A DNA stretch of 25,225 bases from DASVSE01 sp036399715 (GCA_036399715.1 DASWMO010000182.1:1-25225); one strand, 5' to 3'; shown: positions 6,384 to 13,561, counted from the first letter of the stretch. Numbers and translations: made by a program. The notes: generated by a model not told the origin, from the letters alone.

Positions 6384-7583
6384 ATGGAAGCCTTTCCCAA
6401 CCTCCCAGTCACGCCCCGAGTCCTAGACCTGTTCTGTGGGATCGGGGGGCTGTCCCTCGGACTTCACAGGGCGGGATTAGACAGCATTGGTGGGGTTGAC
6501 AATTGGGAGGAGGCCGCAGCCACATTTGCCCATAACCTCGCCCCAAACCGCTGTCTTGTCTCTGACCTCACCCGCACCACTGTCGGAGAGGTCGAGCGTT
6601 TCTTCGACGTGCGAGCGGCTGACATTGACGTGATTGCGGGCGGGCCGCCTTGCCAAGGTTTTAGCACCATTGGCAAGCGGGATTTGAAAGACCCCCGCAA
6701 TGTTCTCTGGGAGCACTATCGTGACTTCGTTGCTGAGGTGCGCCCGTCCTACGTGGTGATTGAGAATGTGGAGGGGATGGCCGTAGCGGGGGTGGTCGAT
6801 GGCGTGATTGAGGCTTTCGACCTCATCGGCTACAAGATGAAGGCCCGAGTGCTCGTGGCAGCCGATTACGGAGTGCCCCAGCTCCGTAAGCGCCTGATCT
6901 TCCTCGGGTGGCTTAAAGGGCTGCAAGAGCCTGACTTTCCTGAGCCTTCTGGCTCAGCCCTCGTGTCTGTGGGGGAAGCCATCTTCGACCTTCCTGCGCT
7001 CAAATCAGGCGAGCGCAAAACAGAGTACGCGCAACCACCTACCAACCCCTACCAAGAGGCGAGGCGTAAGGACTGCACTGTGCTGCACAATCACGAAGCT
7101 GCAAATCATCCGCCCGCGCTAGTAGAGGTCATCTCCCACGTGCCCGACGGCGGCAACCGTAAGTCCATCCCCGATCACCTTCAGCCGAAGAGCGGCTTCC
7201 ACAATAGCTACGCGCGCCTGGCGAGTTGGAAGCCCGCTGTTGCCGTCACGTCGAATATGCGGAAGCCGTCGTCGGCTCGTGCCACGCACCCGACGCAGCA
7301 CAGAGGGCTCACCGTGCGAGAGGGGCTACGCCTGCAAACCTTCGATGACGACTTCGTGGTGCTTGGCTCCCGCACGTCTCAGTATCTCCAGGTGGGCAAC
7401 GCCGTACCGCCACTTCTAGGAGAAGTGGTGGGGCGAGAGGTTCTGAAAGCGTTTCGCGCCAGCAAGACATTGCAACTCGCGGCCGCTCAGGCAAACGAGC
7501 CACTGTCCTTTACGGATGGCGTCGTCAGAGAGAAAGTGCCTGTTGCCCATCCCCGTCAGTCGGAGTTGGCGTTTCCTGCGTAG
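6384..7583 (+). CDS. DNA (cytosine-5-)-methyltransferase
   Basis: 399-residue modification enzyme that transfers a methyl group from S-adenosylmethionine to C5 of cytosine in a specific DNA sequence. Conserved motifs in order: I, VLDLFCGIGGLSLG (13-26); IV, GGPPCQGFS (86-94), with catalytic Cys90; VI, ENVEG (127-131); VIII, QLRKR (166-170); and X, QVGNAVPP (336-343). The target-recognition region is the variable stretch of about 175-300; its site cannot be read from sequence. The start is the ATG at 6384. The convergent PD-(D/E)XK nuclease and Vsr genes make this the methylase of a type II restriction-modification system with 5-methylcytosine repair. Its last 59 nt overlap the end of the nuclease gene on the other strand. 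Confidence 0.96.
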   Translation: MEAFPNLPVTPRVLDLFCGIGGLSLGLHRAGLDSIGGVDNWEEAAATFAHNLAPNRCLVSDLTRTTVGEVERFFDVRAADIDVIAGGPPCQGFSTIGKRDLKDPRNVLWEHYRDFVAEVRPSYVVIENVEGMAVAGVVDGVIEAFDLIGYKMKARVLVAADYGVPQLRKRLIFLGWLKGLQEPDFPEPSGSALVSVGEAIFDLPALKSGERKTEYAQPPTNPYQEARRKDCTVLHNHEAANHPPALVEVISHVPDGGNRKSIPDHLQPKSGFHNSYARLASWKPAVAVTSNMRKPSSARATHPTQHRGLTVREGLRLQTFDDDFVVLGSRTSQYLQVGNAVPPLLGEVVGREVLKAFRASKTLQLAAAQANEPLSFTDGVVREKVPVAHPRQSELAFPA

Positions 7584-8910
7584 GCTGCTCAACAGCAGAA
7601 GACTCTGCCTCAGTAGCAAGGATGCCGTCGACAACGCGCTCTCGTTCTCGGAGCGCCTCCAAGTAGACTAGAGAGTCGTGTTTATCATCTCTCTCCTCGA
7701 TGAATTCCAACAGCTTACGATAGGCTACGGGGTCCTGCTCAACGTGAGCAAAGAAGTGGAGGATGCCTTGAACAGCAAAGTCTTGCTTCGGCCAGTCCCA
7801 AGTTTTAATGAGATTCTGGACGTAGGCGCGGGTCATCACTACTACCCCACGTCTCTCAAGTTCAGAAATAGCCTCGTCGCTTGCATCATCTAGGAAAGCC
7901 AACTTCACTGCGTCGTGGTGCTTCAGCATACGAATCCACGCACCTAGTTCATCCTCTATGTTTTCTATAATTACGATCAAGTCTTTGACCTCTACTGAAA
8001 TTTCGAGGTCTAGACCTTTATAGCCGTCAATGTCTCCGACCCTGCGCTGACGGCGCGAACTGCCTCTCGTTTTGTCGGTAACGAGGCTTAAATGGGGACG
8101 ATCAGAATTAATGACGCCATACGCAAGGCCTTGGAATGTCATCCCACCGTTCTCCCCTACATAGGCTCGCCTAAACTCTTCAACAATTGTCGGCAGCAGT
8201 CGGATACGCGACTCGGGTCGACCATAGGCGGCATTGACCTCCATATTGGCCAGACCAAACATTAGAAGAGAATGGGTTGCCTTGTACCACCCAACCTTTG
8301 AAAGTCTAAAACACAAATTAAGCATCCCCCTGAAGTTGCGCCAATGACTCGTATTGTGTCCGTACGCACTGGGGTAAGTAGGGCGTAGGAGAGAGTCAAA
8401 AGTTAAAACGACAAGGTCCTCGAATCGCCTAATTCCAATAGGATCGTTGCTGCCATATTTCAAAGTCAACGTTCCCGTACTCGAATCTTCGCCCGAAGAT
8501 ACGACTTCAAATATGTTAAATATGTCTACGTCATCACTACTGTATTCACAAATTGCATTGTTGTGCTCGGACAGAGCATTAGCAAGAAGACAAAAATCTA
8601 TTCCAAGACCTAATGGATATTTCAGCTTGCTAAATTTACTTGAAATCAGGAATTCTATCTGACTTATAACTTCGGCTTCTCCTTCAGCCAGTTCAGCACT
8701 AGCGTCGTAGTCGGGGCCGAAATGGTCTTGCAGGAATTCGGTAACAATGTCCGCCTCCGCAGGAGTTATCGCCTTCTCATATGCGCGCGCCTTCAATATG
8801 CGATCATTGGCTTCTTCAAGCGCTTTGGCAGCCTTGCGCTCCTGAACTGCCAATTTTCGACGTTCAATCGTCTCTTGCTTCTCCGCGTCCGTTTTCCTAG
8901 CCTTTGCCAT
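7525..8910 (-). CDS. Putative type II restriction endonuclease (PD-(D/E)XK fold)
   Basis: 461-residue protein, convergent with the methyltransferase. A charged N-terminal helix, probably coiled coil (residues 1-46), precedes a mostly unrecognised body. The candidate active site is GDIDGYKGLDLEISVEVKD (292-310): Asp293 and Glu307-x-Lys309 follow the D...ExK layout of PD-(D/E)XK nucleases. The preceding RPHLSLVTDKTRGSSRRQRR recalls SacI-family enzymes (inference from memory, not searched). The Ser/Pro/Gln-rich tail (from about 438) lies in the 59-nt overlap with the methyltransferase. Its start (ATG 8910) overlaps the end of vsr by 14 nt, indicating coupled translation. The gene is visibly AT-richer than its neighbours and rich in rare codons (ATA, TTA, AGA), suggesting a separate origin. 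The cleavage site is unknown but should match the partner methylase. Confidence 0.75.
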   Translation of the reverse strand: MAKARKTDAEKQETIERRKLAVQERKAAKALEEANDRILKARAYEKAITPAEADIVTEFLQDHFGPDYDASAELAEGEAEVISQIEFLISSKFSKLKYPLGLGIDFCLLANALSEHNNAICEYSSDDVDIFNIFEVVSSGEDSSTGTLTLKYGSNDPIGIRRFEDLVVLTFDSLLRPTYPSAYGHNTSHWRNFRGMLNLCFRLSKVGWYKATHSLLMFGLANMEVNAAYGRPESRIRLLPTIVEEFRRAYVGENGGMTFQGLAYGVINSDRPHLSLVTDKTRGSSRRQRRVGDIDGYKGLDLEISVEVKDLIVIIENIEDELGAWIRMLKHHDAVKLAFLDDASDEAISELERRGVVVMTRAYVQNLIKTWDWPKQDFAVQGILHFFAHVEQDPVAYRKLLEFIEERDDKHDSLVYLEALRERERVVDGILATEAESSAVEQPTQETPTPTDGDGQQALSL

Positions 8911-9319
8911 AGTTCAGTCCTAGAAAGTTGTTAATTGCATTGCGTAAGTGCTGCTCATCTTTCAATTCGCATTCCCACACGACAAGAGCGTCCCAACCCT
9001 CCGCGCGGAGGTCGGCTAGGTTACGGGTATCACGCGCCACGTTGCGGTCGAACTTCGCCTGCCAGTAGTCTCGACGCTCTCTAGGGGTAGAAGCGCGTTT
9101 GCAGCCTGGGTGTCGGTGCCAGTAGCAGCCGTGAACGAAGATGACCTTCTTTCGGCCCCGAAACACTAGGTCGGGCGTGCCTGGTAGGTCGGGGGCGTGG
9201 AGTCGGTAGCGGTATCCGAGTCCGTGAACGAGACGGCGGACCCTCATTTCAGGGGCCGTGTCTTTCGAGCGGACGCGCCTCATCCGCTCGCTAGTCGCCC
9301 GTCGACTTTCCTCAGTCAT
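8897..9319 (-). CDS. vsr: Very short patch repair (Vsr) DNA mismatch endonuclease
   Basis: 140-residue endonuclease that nicks 5' of the T in T:G mismatches formed when 5-methylcytosine deaminates, protecting the methylase's target sites. Family marks: RMRRVRSKDTAPEMRVRRL (12-30), LPGTPDLVF (45-53) with catalytic Asp50, the zinc-site region FVHGCYWHRHPGC (61-73), and VVWECEL (113-119), whose Cys117 is the likely remaining zinc ligand. Length and motif order match E. coli Vsr. It starts at the ATG at 9319, 8 nt inside the end of the upstream hypothetical gene, and ends 14 nt inside the nuclease gene, so three overlapping genes form one operon. Its presence supports the partner methylase being a C5 enzyme. 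Vsr enzymes of R-M systems usually share the system's site preference. Confidence 0.95.
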   Translation of the reverse strand: MTEESRRATSERMRRVRSKDTAPEMRVRRLVHGLGYRYRLHAPDLPGTPDLVFRGRKKVIFVHGCYWHRHPGCKRASTPRERRDYWQAKFDRNVARDTRNLADLRAEGWDALVVWECELKDEQHLRNAINNFLGLNYGKG

Positions 9320-9647
9320 CCTCTTCCCAGGTCCACTCTCGTGTGCCGATGGGGTAAATGGTGATTGACTGCCCGTCTACGTCAATCGTATCAGGTCCAT
9401 AGGTGGCCTCGTCATCGTTGACGGGATCGTAAAGCGTGAAGCGGTCGGATGCCTCGTCATACGCGGCCCGATACTGCCCCTCCTCTGGGAAGCCCGCTCC
9501 TAGCTCCAGGAAGTCCGCAGCGATCCGCCGAGCCGCCTCTAGCTCGAATACGGGGCAAGCCCACCCGTTCCAGGTAGTCCCGTCCGTGTAGCCCTCGTAA
9601 GGGACCTCTGTGGCGTCAAGGACGAACGTTCCGCGGCGGTACGGCAT
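9312..9647 (-). CDS. Small acidic hypothetical protein, first gene of the vsr-nuclease operon
   Basis: 111 residues from the ATG at 9647. The sequence is acidic and aromatic-rich, with GYTDGTTWNGWACPVFEL (19-36), a helix-like ELEAARRIAADFLELG (35-50) and an acidic end WTWEEDD. Similar GTTWNGWA-type sequences are common in small proteins of unknown function on plasmids and phages (recollection, unsearched). It has no signal peptide, membrane segment or zinc motif. Its last 8 nt overlap the vsr start, so it is probably translated with vsr and the nuclease. A role in controlling or inhibiting the nuclease is possible but unproven. The 128 nt between it and the polymerase-like gene hold no gene. 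Confidence 0.75.
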   Translation of the reverse strand: MPYRRGTFVLDATEVPYEGYTDGTTWNGWACPVFELEAARRIAADFLELGAGFPEEGQYRAAYDEASDRFTLYDPVNDDEATYGPDTIDVDGQSITIYPIGTREWTWEEDD

Positions 9648-9775
9648 TGGGAGGGGGGCGGCTTCGTGCGCCGCTCTGAGGGGTCTAGGGACAGGCTAGG
9701 CGAAGGGCTGAAGATCGCGCCTCCTCGACTTACAGGGAGGGCGAACGCCAAGCGCTGGGACTCTTGTGTCTACGG

Positions 9776-11653
9776 CTAACCGAGTTCGAGAAACGTCGGG
9801 ATGCCGAGCGTTTGGGCGTGGCGGTCGCAAGCCCGCTTGATTCGTGCGAGGTGCGCAGGGGCGTCGGCCCGTTTGCGGACGTACAGGTACGCCCCATCCC
9901 AGAGCCACACAGCAACCGCCACGTTCGGCCGCGCCTTGATCGCCTCCTCTTCCAGGATTTCCACGAGGGGGCGCATCAACTCGACTTCCCACGATTGGGC
10001 AACCTGAGCAAGCACCGAGTTCAACGGGTTCTTGTGCGGCTGGCTTGCAAGCGACGCCCGCACCGTTTCGAGGTCGATCCAATTCCCGAACGCGTCACGT
10101 GCCCCGCCGTCCCGTTCCACCTTCGTCCGCGCGCCCATCATTGCCTCCCGTGTCGCCTTGACCAACGGCTCTCCAAGGAAGCTCTCGGCTGTCGCGCGGT
10201 CGATCCCCGTTGGCGTGTGGCGGCCCTCACCCGTCAGCCAGGGCTTGAACCCCGTCAGCGTCCCGATGATTTCCGCGTCCCCCGCGCAGTAGTTCAGCGC
10301 GTAGATCGCCCGCTTGACCAACGCGTCCGCGTCGTCCGTGTCAGGGAGCCCGAGCCACGCCGTGAACCGTCGCCATTGGATGCCGTCGCCCCGTAAAACG
10401 TCGAGGACGGGGCCGATCCCGTAGAGCCACGCGTTCACGGCGAACTGCGCCTTTGCCCAATCGACCTTGAACAGGTCCGCTAGGAGAACCCCGCGGGGCT
10501 CAGTCGCCAGACCGTTCAGGCCTGCCCCGTCGGGGTAGATCCGCGTCGAGTTCGGCACGTCCTGATACACCTGCTTCGGCGTCACGGAGATCGCTTCGAG
10601 GTGCGCCGCGGTTTGGCGCTGTACGGGCACGTCGAAGGCCCGCGCGATGCGGTATGCCTCATCTAACCGTTCGGGCGTCACGGCAGAGCGTAGGAGCGTC
10701 TGAGGCGTCCCGTTGGTCAGCCGAAGCAGACGCGTCGTGAGGTGGTCCGCAGGGCGACGACTCGTCTGAGCGGCGGCGCGGTACTCTACCGAGGTGCGCT
10801 CTGCGGCCCTGTGCGCCTTCTGAATACGGGTCCCGAACCCGCGGCCCGTGATGAGGTGAACGGGCCGCACGCGGGCGTGCGGAGGGGTCAGGCGCTCCGC
10901 TTCGACTGTGGCGGCAAGCTCGCTTGGGAAGCCCGACGCGCGGACCTCTCGGGCGAATCCTTCCCCGCTGTTCCACTCGGTCACGTCTAGCCCTGGAATC
11001 CAGGTTCGCGCCCACGTCAGGAACTGCTTCCCGCTCTCCCACGGCCCGCCGCGTTCCCAACGTCCGTCGGGGCGGAGCGACGGCGCGCCCGCGATATCGG
11101 CTAGCGTCTGATTCCCCAAGACGAGCCGTCCGCTCTTCTCGCTCATCCACGAACCGAACGCGAGATAGGCGACGAGGCGGGCCGCAGCTTCTCCCTTTAC
11201 CCCGCCCGCGTTCATCATCGGGAACGCAACGGCGAGCCCATCGCGGACCGTGCCCGAGACGCAAACACGGACGAGGTTGCGTTCGAGCCCGAGGTCTACA
11301 CCGTCGCTTGGTGCGGTCTCACCCGTGGCGGATTCGAGACCCGAACCGTCTTTCTGTCCCGTTTGGGGCGATTGGCGTACCGAGAGTGCAGGCGAGGCCG
11401 CGCCATCTAGGACGCCAAGCGCTTCATCTATTGGAGTTTGCACCGTAGATCCCCAGGGGATCACGGGAGAGAGGACGGGCTGACGGCTCCGTGGGTCGGT
11501 GCGGGGCGCTTGGGTTGGGCGGGGTGGCCGTTGGGTGCGGTCTCTCTGCATTGGGGCTTGGGTTTGGGTTGCCCTCTCCCTCTTTGCTGCTTTCGTGCCT
11601 CCGCCGCCTGCCAAAGCGCGCCTGTGACAAACAGGTGGCAGCGGTCTTGCCAT
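9776..11653 (-). CDS. Divergent family A DNA-polymerase-like protein
   Basis: 625 residues from the ATG at 11653, which has GGGGAG upstream. A GTG at 11443 (555 residues) is an alternative that skips a Pro/Gln/Arg-rich, low-complexity stretch. The C-terminal half follows family A polymerases in order: TRIYPDGAGLNGLA (370-383, the 'RIH' region); motif A, VDWAKAQFAV (397-406), with Asp398; motif B, KRAIYALNYCAGD (447-459), where Lys447, Tyr451 and Tyr455 keep the K-x3-[FY]-x3-Y spacing and the YxAGD ending resembles T7 polymerase; a GNWI turn (523-526); NPLNSVLAQVAQSWEVELM (542-560); and motif C, VWLWDGAYLYV (582-592), with Asp586. Departures: Gln403 at the steric-gate Glu position, and WDG for HDE in motif C. 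No 3'-5' exonuclease motif is visible in the N-terminal ~300 residues. A likely role is element replication or repair. Catalytic activity is uncertain. Confidence 0.7.
   Translation of the reverse strand: MARPLPPVCHRRALAGGGGTKAAKRERATQTQAPMQRDRTQRPPRPTQAPRTDPRSRQPVLSPVIPWGSTVQTPIDEALGVLDGAASPALSVRQSPQTGQKDGSGLESATGETAPSDGVDLGLERNLVRVCVSGTVRDGLAVAFPMMNAGGVKGEAAARLVAYLAFGSWMSEKSGRLVLGNQTLADIAGAPSLRPDGRWERGGPWESGKQFLTWARTWIPGLDVTEWNSGEGFAREVRASGFPSELAATVEAERLTPPHARVRPVHLITGRGFGTRIQKAHRAAERTSVEYRAAAQTSRRPADHLTTRLLRLTNGTPQTLLRSAVTPERLDEAYRIARAFDVPVQRQTAAHLEAISVTPKQVYQDVPNSTRIYPDGAGLNGLATEPRGVLLADLFKVDWAKAQFAVNAWLYGIGPVLDVLRGDGIQWRRFTAWLGLPDTDDADALVKRAIYALNYCAGDAEIIGTLTGFKPWLTGEGRHTPTGIDRATAESFLGEPLVKATREAMMGARTKVERDGGARDAFGNWIDLETVRASLASQPHKNPLNSVLAQVAQSWEVELMRPLVEILEEEAIKARPNVAVAVWLWDGAYLYVRKRADAPAHLARIKRACDRHAQTLGIPTFLELG
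11510..11568 (+). repeat. TTGGG-rich stretch
   Basis: Six TTGGG units lie in 59 bp (11510, 11515, 11531, 11551, 11558 and 11564), some nearly contiguous. If the polymerase-like gene starts at 11443 the stretch is its upstream region; otherwise it encodes repeated Thr-Gln/Pro-Thr. It could be an iteron-like site or a G-quadruplex-forming sequence, or merely low-complexity coding DNA. Confidence 0.5.
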
Positions 11654-12155
11654 TTTCACGCTTCTCCCCACCGATGGAAGGGGCGGAGGGTCCTAGGTGC
11701 CTCGCCGCGCCTTGAAAATGAAGGCCGCTAAGGCCTTGGCCCTGCGCATCAAAGGCGGCAGAAGAGGCCAAAAGGGGGCCTTCGGCAGATTGAAGCCGCT
11801 CTCAGCCAGCGGCGCTCACAGCCCCAAGCGGGGTGTATCCAGAATAGGACACTCGGGCGGCGGGCAGTCCCAAACGCGTGGTCGATCCCAGGGGGTTACA
11901 CGGGCGGGCCGTGCGCCCGTCTTTCCAGCCCGCCGAACCTCTTTGCTCGCCCCCGAGATGGCCGACGCTGAGAGATGAGCGGTCGGGGCCTTCACCGTGT
12001 AAGGTTCGTGGATCGGACGGACGGCATATGTCCAACTCACTTCCGCGGAAGGTTTGCCGTGTATGTCTATCGAGTCGCCAGCCGCCTTAGAGCCCGAGCT
12101 TTACGTTTCGAGGGAATCGAGGGTCTAGTGTAGAAGGCACCCAGGCCCCCTACCT
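11654..12155. other. Element region without a confident gene
   Basis: About 500 bp between the polymerase-like and recombinase genes. A GTG-initiated 74-codon frame on the minus strand (11816-12040) and a basic 93-codon frame on the plus strand (11697-11978) are open, but neither is recognisable. The DNA holds a hairpin ACGGGCG/CGCCCGT (11900-11906 with 11914-11920, then CTTTCC), an inverted pair TTACACGG (11896-11903) / CCGTGTAA (11995-12002), and a 12-bp palindrome CTTCCGCGGAAG (12040-12051). It could contain a replication origin or a small RNA; nothing here decides. Confidence 0.35.
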
Positions 12156-12272
12156 ATGCCCCCACCCCTCTACGATTTGCGGGTACGCGAAGGCCCCGCC
12201 CGACGCGATGCCGAGCGGAGCCAAGAAGCCGAGCAAGGAGAGGATTTAGCCGAATACCGCGTCAAGCTCTGA
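12156..12272 (+). CDS. Possible 38-residue charged peptide
   Basis: An ATG at 12156 opens a 38-codon frame ending at TGA 12270-12272, overlapping the 3' end of the recombinase gene on the other strand by 27 nt. The product is hydrophilic with an acidic, Gln-rich second half (AERSQEAEQGEDLAEY). There is no clear ribosome-binding site and no recognisable motif, so it may be chance. Confidence 0.2.
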   Translation: MPPPLYDLRVREGPARRDAERSQEAEQGEDLAEYRVKL

Positions 12273-13319
12273 GCGGAGATGCTGGTTGGAGATGCTGACG
12301 TATCGGGCCGAAGTCTTTACGTCGGCGTGACGTGCCGCAGCGGCAATCGTGAACGCGTTGGCCCCTGCTTCTGCGAGCTTGGTACAGTATCGATGCCGTA
12401 GGCCGTGTGGCGTGATCTTCCGATCGATCCCCGCGGCTTCGCGCCCGAGCCTGAAAGCCTCGTCTAGGAGGTTCTTGAACGTGTCCACGTTGCGAGCATC
12501 GGCACGGGCAAGCGGAGCATTGAACACGTACGCGCCCGAATCGGCGGGGCGCGGTAGCGTGTCGAGAACGGCAAGCGCCGCGCGCGGGATCGGCTGCGTC
12601 TGGGCCTTTCCGTTTTTTTGGGTCTCGATTCGGATCATCCGCCGCTCTGCATCCACGTCGGCCCAACGCAGGCGGGCGAGTTCTCCGACCCGTAACCCCG
12701 ACAATGAAGCAAACTGGAACGCGGGACGTGTCCACGCGCGGCCTTCGGGGATCGCGGCGAGAACGGCGGCTAGTTCGTCGTCTGTGACGGCGCGCGGAAG
12801 TCTAGGCGCGGGGCGCGGCGGGGTGACGGCGTGCGCGGGGCTGTCTTTGAGCATCCCGAGCCGTTTGCAGAACGTGCAAAACGATTTGAGCGAGATGAGG
12901 CGATAGCCCTGCGTCGAGGCGGCAAGATGCTTTGCCTTGGCGAACGATTCGACGTTCTGAGGGGTGAGCCTTTCGACGTAGACAGACGGCCCGACGTGCT
13001 CAACGAAACGGTCCATCATCCGCAGGCGCTCGCGCACCGTCGTCGGGCTGAACGTCTCGCGTACGTGCGCGGCGTACAAGGCTGCGGCTTCACCGAGGCG
13101 CTTGGGATCGTCTACGCGGTCGGCGTTCAGCACGTCGTCAGGCGTGCCCGTCCACGCGTCCCACTCGCCTAGATCGTGCGCGTCTTGAAGACGGGCAATG
13201 AGGCGTTCCGCCGTGCGGCGGGTGCGGGTTTTAAGCGAGTGCCGCCGCTGACGGGGTGAGCGGCTGGAATCGGAGAACGTGGCGTAGAACAAGCCGCCGC
13301 GGTTGAGTAGGGAAGCCAT
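12246..13319 (-). CDS. Tyrosine recombinase / integrase
   Basis: Catalyses conservative site-specific recombination between attP and attB through a 3'-phosphotyrosine intermediate. From the ATG at 13319 it has 357 residues: an N-terminal MASLLNRGGLFYATFSD start typical of phage/island integrases, a SAM-like core-binding domain (about 70-165), and the catalytic domain with Arg210 (SLSGLRVGELARLRW), Lys235 (ETQKNGK), His305 and Arg308 (PHGLRHRY), His331 (ARHADVKTSARY) and nucleophile Tyr340. All catalytic residues are present. The frame stays open upstream to a TTG at 13427, and that extension encodes TVTQTV across the GCGTCACAGT repeat. The extension looks like attachment-site DNA rather than protein. 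GTG codons inside the repeat are alternative starts. The gene begins 109 bp from attR and reads inward, the usual arrangement. Confidence 0.93.
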   Translation of the reverse strand: MASLLNRGGLFYATFSDSSRSPRQRRHSLKTRTRRTAERLIARLQDAHDLGEWDAWTGTPDDVLNADRVDDPKRLGEAAALYAAHVRETFSPTTVRERLRMMDRFVEHVGPSVYVERLTPQNVESFAKAKHLAASTQGYRLISLKSFCTFCKRLGMLKDSPAHAVTPPRPAPRLPRAVTDDELAAVLAAIPEGRAWTRPAFQFASLSGLRVGELARLRWADVDAERRMIRIETQKNGKAQTQPIPRAALAVLDTLPRPADSGAYVFNAPLARADARNVDTFKNLLDEAFRLGREAAGIDRKITPHGLRHRYCTKLAEAGANAFTIAAAARHADVKTSARYVSISNQHLRSELDAVFG

Positions 13320-13345
13320 CGAAAAAGGGGCTTCGATGCGCGCTC

Positions 13346-13367
13346 GCGTCACAGTCTGCGTCACAGT
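13346..13367 (+). repeat. End-associated repeat, copy 3
   Basis: Same 22 bp as 5341-5362 and 5464-5485, in the same orientation, 60 bp inside attR and just upstream of the recombinase start. Its position could let arm binding also regulate recombinase transcription. Confidence 0.85.
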
Positions 13368-13427
13368 AGAACGCAGGGCAGGCCGAAACCGCTGATTCTG
13401 AGGCGTGGGGGTCGCTTGTGAGGCCAA

Positions 13428-13548
13428 ACCCCGACTGCGACCTCAACTACACGCCGAACGTGCCGCAGGAGCGCGAGGTACGTGTGGCGCTCTCGAACGC
13501 GTTCGGCTTCGGCGGGCACAACACGTGCGTCGTCTTCAAGGCGATGGA
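13428..13548 (+). repeat. attR: right 121-bp direct repeat of the fabF 3' end
   Basis: Matches 5189-5309 at 119 of 121 positions; the differences are A at 13480 and T at 13483, both silent. Left of it the sequence is unrelated to fabF; right of it the reading frame continues to the original chromosomal stop. Confidence 0.93.
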
Positions 13549-13555
13549 CGCGTAG
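13430..13555 (+). pseudogene. fabF: Stranded fabF 3' fragment
   Basis: 42 in-frame codons equivalent to FabF residues 379 onward, ending MDA-stop at 13553-13555 instead of ME-stop. No start codon or upstream gene part is attached. This is the chromosomal 3' end displaced when the element inserted, so the ancestral protein probably ended KAMDA. It marks the right boundary of the insertion. Confidence 0.88.
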
Positions 13556-13561
13556 CGGCGG

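Larger units (their letters stand above)
5189..13548. mobile_element. Integrative element inserted in the 3' end of fabF (~8.24 kb)
   Basis: The element is bounded by 121-bp direct repeats of the fabF 3' end (5189-5309 and 13428-13548); the repeat-to-repeat distance is 8,239 bp. A tyrosine recombinase gene lies just inside the right repeat and is transcribed inward. Cargo: ribbon-helix-helix-like and XRE-type DNA-binding proteins, a C5 methyltransferase, a PD-(D/E)XK nuclease, a Vsr nuclease, a small hypothetical protein and a family A polymerase-like protein. Base composition in part of it (about 7600-8900) is visibly AT-richer than the flanks. No relaxase, type IV secretion, capsid, terminase or transposase gene is seen. 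The architecture (site-specific insertion restoring the target gene, recombinase at one end) is that of a small genomic island or satellite. How it spreads is unknown. Confidence 0.9.

Noticed and set aside
13320..13427. 36-residue N-terminal extension of the recombinase from a TTG
   Set aside because: It only translates attR-proximal DNA and the GCGTCACAGT repeat; the ATG at 13319 gives the normal integrase beginning.
5189..13548. Prophage or transposon interpretation of the insertion
   Set aside because: No capsid, terminase, tail or transposase gene and no terminal inverted repeats; the direct repeats plus tyrosine recombinase fit an integrative island better.
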